Positions 57,916 to 64,000 of a DNA stretch of 64,000 nucleotides are shown piece by piece (position 1 is the first letter of the stretch; every line of letters begins with the position of its first letter). Under the pieces are notes generated by a model. That model was not told the origin of the DNA and searched no databases. It was given only the letters and a program-made list of their open reading frames with translations. Source of the stretch: Bermanella marisrubri. GTDB taxonomy: Bacteria > Pseudomonadota > Gammaproteobacteria > Pseudomonadales > Oceanobacteraceae. The position numbers and the translations under genes are program-made. Location: positions 2,693,001-2,757,000 of the forward strand of contig NZ_CP051183.1 in the NCBI RefSeq assembly GCF_012295615.1. Direction: 5' to 3'.

Positions 57916-58767
57916 TTATGCCGTGTCTTTTAGTCTACTGCGTATATCGACCAAACAGTCAATCAACGCAACTAAAATTAGTAACGCGTACATGTAAGGT
58001 AAAAAGAACACAAGGCCAACGTAAAACATAAACAGCCATTGCGAACTCATTTGTTTCTTTTTAACAACGGAGTGAATCAAGCTGATACCCGCCAAGAAAA
58101 ACGGTACCAAAACCACAGGTAACCATGAAACAAAATTCACAGATGAGGTGCCAATTAAGGACACTCCTATAGCCAGTGCAGCAAACCAAACAGGAAAGCG
58201 CAGCTCATGAAACTCCTCTGCAAACCCACCAGGGTTATACAGTTTTGCCTGCCAAAAGCGAGCAAGCAGCAATGAACCCATTGCAAATAGCTGCATCAGT
58301 GCCGATACCGCACCCAGCAAACTGGGCAGAATCCAAGGCTCTATTTGGGCCGCTGATTCTGGCATTTGCTCTTTAAATGCTTCTAGGTAAATTTGGCTGC
58401 CCTGCTTTAACATGGCATACCATTCTTCACTGATGATCGGTAATAAGATCACGGTTGCAGCCCCTGTTACCAAGCTACTTATAAGTGCTTTAGGTAAAGA
58501 AACTGAAAGCCTTAATACCGAGGCCATTATCGCCGCACCTAAGATCACGACGATAACGGTTAATTCGTGCTGGGCTGCATACCAAGCAATGCCTGGTAAC
58601 AACGCGGCCAACAGCACATTGATTCCTTGAGTGCTACCTTGGCGTAAAATCACCAAAGCAACAATCGCTGCGCTCAACCAGTACATCACAGGTAACGCAG
58701 CGAATAGCACCGCCAGAATCATCGCCTGACGAGGGCCTTGCATGACAAAGCGTGCAATGCCGGTCAT
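57916..58767 (-). CDS. DUF2232 polytopic membrane protein
   Basis: 283 residues with about eight hydrophobic helices. The position between rpsR and rplI and the sequence match the DUF2232/YybS-like proteins found in this operon in Pseudomonas relatives. Function unknown. Fits the operon with 13 bp to rpsR and 64 bp to rplI. Confidence 0.8.
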   Translation of the reverse strand: MTGIARFVMQGPRQAMILAVLFAALPVMYWLSAAIVALVILRQGSTQGINVLLAALLPGIAWYAAQHELTVIVVILGAAIMASVLRLSVSLPKALISSLVTGAATVILLPIISEEWYAMLKQGSQIYLEAFKEQMPESAAQIEPWILPSLLGAVSALMQLFAMGSLLLARFWQAKLYNPGGFAEEFHELRFPVWFAALAIGVSLIGTSSVNFVSWLPVVLVPFFLAGISLIHSVVKKKQMSSQWLFMFYVGLVFFLPYMYALLILVALIDCLVDIRSRLKDTA

Positions 58768-58780
58768 ACAGACTTACCGA

Positions 58781-59008
58781 TTACTTATGAGCATCAGTGT
58801 ATGGCAATAGCGCAACATAACGAGCACGCTTAATTGCTGAAGAAAGCTGACGCTGATACTTAGCTTTCGTACCTGTAATACGGCTAGGAACGATTTTGCC
58901 AGTTTCAGTGATATAGCCTTTTAGAGTATCTAGATCTTTATAATCGATCTGATCCACACCTTCTGCAGTGAAACGGCAGAACTTACGACGACGGAAAAAA
59001 CGAGACAT
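58781..59008 (-). CDS. rpsR: 30S ribosomal protein S18
   Basis: 75 residues: [49 protein letters not shown]. Partners with S6 encoded 14 bp upstream. Confidence 0.98.
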   Translation of the reverse strand: MSRFFRRRKFCRFTAEGVDQIDYKDLDTLKGYITETGKIVPSRITGTKAKYQRQLSSAIKRARYVALLPYTDAHK

Positions 59009-59022
59009 GATAGATACTCCTA

Positions 59023-59436
59023 TTATTCTTCAGCGTCAGCAGCTTGCTCAGCAGCTTCTTCTGATTTAGTTTCTGCTTTTGGCTCGGCCTTAGGCTCGTC
59101 ACGACGATCTTGACGGCTTTCAGCAGCTTTAATTGGAGAAGCTTCAGTCACAGCATCCTTCATGCGAATAACCATGCTACGGATTACTGCATCGTTAAAA
59201 CGGAAGGTGTTGTTCAGCTCAGCCAGAGTATCGTTATCACACTCGATGTTCATCAGAACGTAGTGTGCTTTGTGGATTTTCTGGATTGGGTAAGCAAGGT
59301 GACGACGACCCCAGTCTTCTAGACGGTGAATCTGACCACCAGCTTCTTTGATTGAGCCAGTGTAACGCTCGATCATAGAAGGTACTTGTTCGCTTTGATC
59401 TGGATGAACCAGAAATACGATTTCGTAATGACGCAT
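59023..59436 (-). CDS. rpsF: 30S ribosomal protein S6
   Basis: 137 residues: [18 protein letters not shown], the [16 protein letters not shown] segment, and an Ala/Glu/Lys acidic tail as in enteric S6. First gene of the operon; a promoter and leader hairpin lie upstream. S6:S18 feedback at such leaders is known in many bacteria. Confidence 0.98.
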   Translation of the reverse strand: MRHYEIVFLVHPDQSEQVPSMIERYTGSIKEAGGQIHRLEDWGRRHLAYPIQKIHKAHYVLMNIECDNDTLAELNNTFRFNDAVIRSMVIRMKDAVTEASPIKAAESRQDRRDEPKAEPKAETKSEEAAEQAADAEE

Positions 59437-59501
59437 ATAAATGCTCCTTATGGGTTAATAGCCTAAAGTCGGTGCTCTTCACACAGCAATAGGCAAGGAG
59501 G

Positions 59502-59525
59502 CCTGATCTGCCGTTGCAAATCAGG
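59502..59525 (-). promoter_or_regulatory. rpsF leader hairpin
   Basis: CCUGAUUUGC/GCAGAUCAGG 10-bp stem with AACG loop just downstream of the rpsF -10, in the 5' leader. An ACCG segment follows near 59472-59475. Candidate part of an S6:S18 autoregulatory structure; inference only. Confidence 0.5.
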
Positions 59526-59532
59526 GCAGCGA

Positions 59533-59561
59533 AGTATGCATAAAAACTAGGCACATATCAA
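59533..59561 (-). promoter_or_regulatory. rpsF promoter
   Basis: -35 TTGATA (59556-59561) and -10 CATACT (59533-59538) with a 17-bp spacer, about 100 bp upstream of the rpsF start. Confidence 0.7.
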
Positions 59562-59599
59562 TAGTTTCGGGCCTTGTAGAGCAATTCAGACCTGTATTT

Positions 59600-59786
59600 T
59601 AAATAACATTTGGATATAAAACGTCTTTTTCCAAGAAGGCAGGAACTCTTCTTAAACCCCATCGTCTGAGTATTCAGCTGGGGCGAACATGGGTTTGGCC
59701 GCCCTTAGCCAGCGCCTTTCCCCAAGGGCGCTATCATTGTGTTCCTTAAGCAAGCATTTGCCCCTCCGCGAGAGGGGCTTTTTTTT
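59600..59786 (+). ncRNA. Candidate small RNA with four hairpins ending in an intrinsic terminator
   Basis: No coding gene lies upstream on the plus strand for 3 kb, yet a strong terminator with eight T residues closes the region. Hairpins: AAGAAG/CTTCTT (59633-59653) with loop GCAGGAACT; CCCCA/TGGGG (59657-59683) enclosing CTGA/TCAG; AGCGCC-TTT/AAG-GGCGCT with CCCC loop (59711-59732); terminator GCCCCTC/GAGGGGC (59760-59778). The 5' end is uncertain; TTGTAG near 59574 with TTTTAA 17 bp on is a weak promoter. A 46-codon frame from 59688 crosses the terminator and is not convincing. Family not recognised. Confidence 0.6.
59760..59786 (+). terminator. Orphan intrinsic terminator, plus strand
   Basis: Perfect 7-bp GC-rich stem GCCCCTC/GAGGGGC, 5-nt loop, then T8. 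The reverse strand has no T run after the stem, so direction is clear. Confidence 0.9.
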
Positions 59787-59927
59787 AACTTTTTTTCAGA
59801 GGGCTTACACTGGGCCCGAGCGCTAAACACCTTCTATTGTCACTTTTAACCACCCGAAATACCGGATAGGCCATTTCCCAAAACACATTCCTTAAGTATG
59901 CTAAGTCAAAAAATAATAAGGAATAGC

Positions 59928-61172
59928 ATGTTGAAACTTTTCAAGTGGGCTGGAATCAGCCTTTTAATCATGGGTCTGTTCATTGGTATAGGCTTTTATA
60001 CCGAACTGCGCCAGCTCTACCACACGGTTCGTCTTTTTGATGCCGATGTCATCGTACATAATTTTTCCCATTTACCGGAAATAGCCCCTACCAAAACCAT
60101 AGAGAAGCAAGGTCCCGTCTTCAATCTAGGCTCATCAGCGAAGGATCTTCCCAACACCTTTCAATACAAGGGTGAGGCCCGAAACATCCAAGAGTTCATA
60201 GAAAACAGCAGCACAACCGCCTTAGTGGTTCTGAAAGGTGAAGACATCACATTTGAACAATATTACCAGGGCACCGATCAGTGGGATCAACGCATATCTT
60301 GGTCCGTGGCAAAGAGTTATCTCAGCGCGCTTTTTGGCATAGCCGTAAATGAAGGACATATTCCGGACCTCGACGTCCCTGTGACCGATTATGTGCCCAA
60401 CTTAAAAGGCAGTGGATATGACGGTGTAAGCATTAAGAATGTCTTGCAGATGAGCAGTGGTGTTTATTTCAACGAGGATTATGGCGATTTCAACAGCGAC
60501 ATTAATCGCTTTGGTCGCATTATGGCTTTAGGTGGTAGTTTTGATGATTTTGCAGCATCGCTCACTAAAGATGAAACTCGTCCTCAAGGTACCTTCATGC
60601 ACTACGTGAGCATCGATACTCATGTTTTAGGCATGGTATTGCGCGCTGCTACAGGTGAGCGTATCGAAGATTATTTTACCGAAAAACTTTGGAGCAAATT
60701 AGGTACAGAGCGCGACGCGATTTATATCACCGACAGCACCGGAGAGCCCATGGTGCTAGGTGGCCTGAACATCATTAGTCGAGACTACGCGCGTATGGGG
60801 ATTCTCTACCGTGACAATGGCTTCTATCGCGGCGAGCAAATTGTTCCTGAATCTTGGATTGAAGATAGTATCACGCCGGATGCTCCGCATTTAATGCCAG
60901 GCAAGCGCGACAACGCCACAACCAATTTCGGTTATGGCTACCAATGGTGGCTACCAGAGAATCCTGATCAAGAATTTTTGGCCATCGGCATATACGGTCA
61001 ATACATCTATATCAATCGCAAACATGATGTGGTTATTGTTAAAAATAGCGCCCACAGAGACTTCATGGCAAATGACTACGAGAGCAAAGATATTGCAGTA
61101 GCTGCGTTCCGCTCTATTGCACGTTCATTAACTGAGCCGGAAGCAACGCGAGATACGGCGCTCATGAGATAA
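59928..61172 (+). CDS. Serine hydrolase, beta-lactamase/class C family
   Basis: 414 residues from ATG 59928 (AAGGAA upstream; ATG 59898 lacks a site). Membrane anchor near residues 5-25, then a class C beta-lactamase/esterase-like domain: SWSVAKSYLSAL with the SxxK Ser-Lys pair, HYVSIDTHVLG as the YxN/YxS element, and GYGYQWWLP near the C-terminal strand. Likely a periplasmic esterase or peptidase; true beta-lactam hydrolysis is not implied. Confidence 0.85.
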   Translation: MLKLFKWAGISLLIMGLFIGIGFYTELRQLYHTVRLFDADVIVHNFSHLPEIAPTKTIEKQGPVFNLGSSAKDLPNTFQYKGEARNIQEFIENSSTTALVVLKGEDITFEQYYQGTDQWDQRISWSVAKSYLSALFGIAVNEGHIPDLDVPVTDYVPNLKGSGYDGVSIKNVLQMSSGVYFNEDYGDFNSDINRFGRIMALGGSFDDFAASLTKDETRPQGTFMHYVSIDTHVLGMVLRAATGERIEDYFTEKLWSKLGTERDAIYITDSTGEPMVLGGLNIISRDYARMGILYRDNGFYRGEQIVPESWIEDSITPDAPHLMPGKRDNATTNFGYGYQWWLPENPDQEFLAIGIYGQYIYINRKHDVVIVKNSAHRDFMANDYESKDIAVAAFRSIARSLTEPEATRDTALMR

Positions 61173-61197
61173 AACATTACCTTCGCTTCACTAATTA

Positions 61198-61225
61198 AAA
61201 AGCCTAGCATTTGCTAGGCTTTTTA
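61198..61225. terminator. Bidirectional terminator after serine hydrolase
   Basis: 12-bp stem AAAAAGCCTAGC/GCTAGGCTTTTT with ATTT loop, A/T tracts on both sides; also serves the convergent DUF962 gene. Confidence 0.9.
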
Positions 61226-61262
61226 ATTTAGTAAACGCTTATTTCTCACATGATGGCACACA

Positions 61263-61610
61263 CTATTGGTGTGCCTGTTTATGCACGGGTTTAAAGTGCT
61301 CTTTCGGCAGAGAAAACGTTAAGGCCTGCGCCAGCATCACCCAGTCAGAAACAAAACTGTATAGCGGGTACTTAAAAGTCGCTGGTCTATTGTGTTCAAA
61401 AAAGAAATGTCCTATCCAAGCAAAGCCATACCCTATGACGGGCAAAGCCCACAAGTAAATGTATTGAGCCGTAATGATACTAAACGTAAGCACCGCCAAG
61501 ACCAGTAAACTGCCCACGTAATGGAGTACGCGACACACCGGGTCGCTGTGCTCTGCCAAATAAAATGGATAAAACTCTTTAAAGCTTTCTATACGTTTTT
61601 CTTCAGCCAC
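61263..61610 (-). CDS. DUF962/Mpo1-like membrane protein
   Basis: 115 residues: opening ESFKEFYPFYLAEHSDPVCRVLHYVG, two to three hydrophobic segments and the HFFFEHNRPATFKYPLYSFVSDW motif. This is the DUF962 family; the yeast member Mpo1 is an alpha-oxidation dioxygenase for 2-hydroxy fatty acids. The conserved His residues suit an iron centre. Single-gene unit; 61611-61856 upstream holds only AT-rich sequence and one dyad. Confidence 0.85.
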   Translation of the reverse strand: MAEEKRIESFKEFYPFYLAEHSDPVCRVLHYVGSLLVLAVLTFSIITAQYIYLWALPVIGYGFAWIGHFFFEHNRPATFKYPLYSFVSDWVMLAQALTFSLPKEHFKPVHKQAHQ

Positions 61611-61783
61611 TTTGACGACCCTCTCTCAAAAATTCTTATTGTTTTGAACGTTTTTTGAATCCTTCAGTCCATTATGCCGCCACCTTTTGCTTAACCCATT
61701 GGCTTTAAGAGACAGGGAGTTTACTTGTGAAGTCAACGTTATTGATATGGCATCTAGACTGATCGAATTAACTAATTAAATAC

Positions 61784-61819
61784 TGCAATTAATTAAGGTT
61801 TATTATCGATTTAATTGCA
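61784..61819. promoter_or_regulatory. Inverted repeat upstream of cytochrome b561
   Basis: TGCAATTAA/TTAATTGCA 9-bp arms 18 nt apart, 38 bp before the cytochrome b561 ATG. Plausible operator in an AT-rich promoter region. Confidence 0.4.
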
Positions 61820-61856
61820 TTAAGATTATCTGAATCGAATAAACTAAGTGCTTACT

Positions 61857-62378
61857 ATGGAAAAGTATTCAAAAACCAGCCGATTTTTACATTGGACGAC
61901 TGGACTCGTTATCCTTGGCTTATTCGCTGTGGGCGTGTGGATGAGAACACTGGATTACTATCATCCTTGGTACCAGCCAGCCCCTGAGTACCACAAGGCT
62001 GTGGGTATATTACTAGTTGGTCTTATTGTGCTGCGTCTCACGTGGCGTTTTCTTAGCAATACTCCCAAACCACTGTCCAGCCATAGAAAGTGGGAAATCA
62101 AGTTAGCCCATATTACTCATGCAATGATGTACCTAGCTATTATTACTATCTTAGTCAGCGGATACATGATTGCGACTGCAGACGATCGTGGCATCGATGT
62201 ATTTGGCTGGTTTACTTTTCCAGCCTTATTTGAAGCATTTGAAAATCAAGAAGACGTCGCGGGCTTCATCCACGAATGGGTAGCCTACATTTTAATGGCA
62301 TTAGTGGTGCTACACGCATCAGGCGCCATCAAACACCATTTCATCGATAAAGATTCAACCCTAAAGCGTATGCTATAG
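61857..62378 (+). CDS. Cytochrome b561 (YceJ-type)
   Basis: 173 residues from ATG 61857 (a GTG three codons earlier is possible). Four membrane helices; His residues [19 protein letters not shown] and [16 protein letters not shown] are placed to ligate two b-type haems. Followed by yceI, the E. coli yceJ-yceI pairing. Likely transfers electrons in the inner membrane. Confidence 0.9.
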   Translation: MEKYSKTSRFLHWTTGLVILGLFAVGVWMRTLDYYHPWYQPAPEYHKAVGILLVGLIVLRLTWRFLSNTPKPLSSHRKWEIKLAHITHAMMYLAIITILVSGYMIATADDRGIDVFGWFTFPALFEAFENQEDVAGFIHEWVAYILMALVVLHASGAIKHHFIDKDSTLKRML

Positions 62379-62421
62379 GTATATAACACTACACAAAAGA
62401 AACGATACAAAAGGAGACAAC

Positions 62422-63000
62422 ATGAAGAATACATTAAAAGCCATCACAGCTGGTCTAGCCCTTAGCTTAAGTGCTCAAGCGTTTAGCGCAGAAAATTACC
62501 AATTCGACATAAAGGGCATGCATGCCTTCATCGAATTTAAAATTAAGCACCTTGGCTACAGCTGGCTGAAAGGCCGCTTCAATGACTTTGATGGTCAATT
62601 TGTTTATGACGGTGACAATGTAGAAAACTCTAGCGTTAATGTCACGATCAAAACCGCAAGCGTAGATTCAAACCATGCAGAGCGTGATAAGCACCTACGT
62701 AGCGACGACTTCTTAAACGTTAAAAAGCATCCAACGGCCACCTTTAAAAGTACTAAAGTTGTCAGCAAAGGCGAAGGCATGGCTGATATTCATGGTGACC
62801 TAACACTTAACGGAGTAACTAAAAAAGTAGTTATCGATGCCAAAGAAATCGGCGCAGGCGAAGATCCTTGGGGCGGTTTCCGTCGTGGTTTTGAGGGCAC
62901 TACCGAAATTGCGTTAAAAGACTATGGTATCGATTTCAACCTTGGCCCAGCCTCTGAAACCGTACAACTGATTTTGAACATCGAAGGTGTACGCCAGTAA
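62422..63000 (+). CDS. yceI: YceI-family periplasmic lipid-binding protein
   Basis: 192 residues with signal peptide (cleavage near AQAFSA-EN). Lipocalin-like YceI barrel: [69 protein letters not shown]. Binds polyisoprenoid-type lipids in relatives. AAGGAGA precedes the ATG; 43 bp after the cytochrome gene, same operon. Confidence 0.93.
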   Translation: MKNTLKAITAGLALSLSAQAFSAENYQFDIKGMHAFIEFKIKHLGYSWLKGRFNDFDGQFVYDGDNVENSSVNVTIKTASVDSNHAERDKHLRSDDFLNVKKHPTATFKSTKVVSKGEGMADIHGDLTLNGVTKKVVIDAKEIGAGEDPWGGFRRGFEGTTEIALKDYGIDFNLGPASETVQLILNIEGVRQ

Positions 63001-63013
63001 TCGAGCAAAAAGA

Positions 63014-63070
63014 ATTACCTAAGCACCCCTAGGTAATGAAAGCGGTAAGCCCTAGGCTTACCGCTTTTTT
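63014..63070 (+). terminator. Double hairpin terminator after yceI
   Basis: ATTACCTA/TAGGTAAT (63014-63037) followed by the 13-bp AAAGCGGTAAGCC/GGCTTACCGCTTT (63039-63067) and T run. The second stem is also flanked by A residues, so it can stop the convergent ATP-grasp transcript too. Confidence 0.9.
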
Positions 63071-63076
63071 TATACT

Positions 63077-63916
63077 CTAAGATACCTTATCCCAGGTGCG
63101 AGAGTTGGCCGGTCCCATATCCGGTGTTATCGGTTCATCGGGCTCATCATCTTGCCACTGCTCATGAATATAAACTTGTATTGCTTCATCCACTTTTTTT
63201 TGCAATCCATTAATCCCTTGGTTTCCAAACAGGCGATTGAATTCAAATACATAGGGGTAATGTCCAATCATTGCAATATCAAAACCGCCATGATCAATAC
63301 CTAAGCCCGTTGCTAGAGTCTCCACAAGGTCACAGGCTTCTTTAGGGATAATGCCTTCTTCAGCCTGACCTCCTCGAGCCACATTATTGTAAAAGCCCTG
63401 CTGCGATTGCATACGCCAGTATCCCGCTATTATCTTGTTACCCACCCATATAATGCGCAGATCACGGTCGATTGGCAGGTATTCTTGCACATAAAGAACC
63501 GGCGTTAGAGAAAGATAATGCTGCCACTGCTGAAGCGTATCAATTAAAAAAACGCCCTCCCCCATGCTGCTCTTAGGTATTTTTGCAACAAAGGGCAAAG
63601 GCATTGTTTGCCAAATACGCTCGGCTTCGAAAGGAGAGTTGGCAACAATCAAAGTCCAAGGCACATGTCGAGGTGCAAGGGCTTGGAAACAGCGAGTCAT
63701 TTCTATTTTATTATGGCCAATATGGTAGCTAGCCGGGCTGGGGAAAATGCGCTTCTTTAAGGCGTAGTGCAGCGAATTAACCTGCCAATATTCAGGAAAA
63801 AGTATGCCCTCAGCATCGATCAACTGATCGATGCTTTGCTGCATAAGCTCGGGTTTGATATAGCGTACATCGGCAAAGCCCAAGGTTCTCAGGGCATCAA
63901 AGGTAATCAGTTTCAT
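63077..63916 (-). CDS. ATP-grasp protein, RimK-like
   Basis: 279 residues. ATP-grasp features: FVAKIPKSSMGEGVFLI (phosphate loop with Lys), VQEYLPIDRDLRIIWVG, and FEFNRLFGNQGI with the metal-binding Glu and Asn. RimK/LysX-type ligases add amino acids to a carboxylate; substrate unknown. Starts at ATG 63916; the 84 bp to the window end show nothing further. Confidence 0.8.
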   Translation of the reverse strand: MKLITFDALRTLGFADVRYIKPELMQQSIDQLIDAEGILFPEYWQVNSLHYALKKRIFPSPASYHIGHNKIEMTRCFQALAPRHVPWTLIVANSPFEAERIWQTMPLPFVAKIPKSSMGEGVFLIDTLQQWQHYLSLTPVLYVQEYLPIDRDLRIIWVGNKIIAGYWRMQSQQGFYNNVARGGQAEEGIIPKEACDLVETLATGLGIDHGGFDIAMIGHYPYVFEFNRLFGNQGINGLQKKVDEAIQVYIHEQWQDDEPDEPITPDMGPANSRTWDKVS

Positions 63917-64000
63917 CGCAGGATGCGTCGTCTATAAAGCGCTGTATTTTATGAATATCAGCGCTTATGCAAAGCAACACTTTTTAATCTTTACGATAAG

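Noticed and set aside
59688..59828. 46-codon open frame inside the small RNA region
   Set aside because: It runs through the intrinsic terminator and has no ribosome-binding site.

Overview
The window is about 45% GC, densely coded chromosomal DNA from a marine-type gammaproteobacterium, most likely Oceanospirillales-like. That placement is inferred from gene content and order: the alaS-lysC-csrA-tRNA block as in Pseudomonas relatives, bioBFHCD, rplU-rpmA-obgE-proB, rpsF-rpsR-DUF2232-rplI-dnaB, a Na+-pumping oxaloacetate decarboxylase, and moderate GC. No insertion sequence, prophage, CRISPR array or rRNA was seen.

Layout, left to right. 1-4.2 kb (minus): an SMC/condensin operon of the MksBEF/Wadjet JetABC type, with the SMC gene running off the left edge. 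4.4-8.9 kb: CbiX-like chelatase, long-form purC, penicillin-acylase-family hydrolase and a small gamma-glutamylcyclotransferase-like gene. 8.9-11.4 kb (minus): a ZorA/ZorB-like proton-channel pair plus a Cys/His-rich 155-residue protein I cannot name. 12.3-15.7 kb (minus): oadGAB. 15.9-20.9 kb: dusC, then a nitric-oxide signalling cluster made of an H-NOX haem sensor, its histidine kinase, a HTH-receiver protein and a divergently transcribed receiver/degenerate HD-GYP protein. 21-26.4 kb: cobQ, a DUF748 protein, ybaK, and an HD-domain gene divergent from an HxlR regulator. 26.5-31.5 kb: two tRNA-Arg, one tRNA-Ser, csrA, lysC and alaS. 31.7-34.5 kb: a run of small membrane proteins and a type II NADH dehydrogenase. 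34.6-40.8 kb: an HEXXH putative metalloprotease with a small partner, then the complete bioBFHCD operon. 40.8-45.1 kb: comF, srkA, an outer-membrane protein, a substrate-binding protein and rsmC. 45.2-48.8 kb: arginine succinyltransferase pathway genes astC and astA with a DUF1338 protein, and a divergent Lrp/AsnC regulator. 48.8-59.4 kb: dnaB, proB, obgE, rpmA, rplU, ispB, dsbD, a LysE/ArgO exporter, rplI, DUF2232, rpsR and rpsF. 59.4-64 kb: a probable small RNA, a serine hydrolase, DUF962, cytochrome b561, yceI and an ATP-grasp protein.

How the pieces fit: the biotin operon supplies the cofactor of the biotinylated OadA; DUF1338, astA and astC form an arginine/amino-acid catabolic unit; the H-NOX cluster resembles the Shewanella NO/c-di-GMP network but lacks an EAL effector in this window. 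The best candidates for something undescribed are the ZorAB-like operon with its novel third gene, the orphan small RNA near 59.7 kb, a recurring short hairpin with an AGG(G)AU loop beside terminators (it resembles CsrA/RsmA targets, and csrA is in the window), and a mutually exclusive hairpin set between lysC and csrA. Functional names rest on reading translated sequences and motifs, with no database search.
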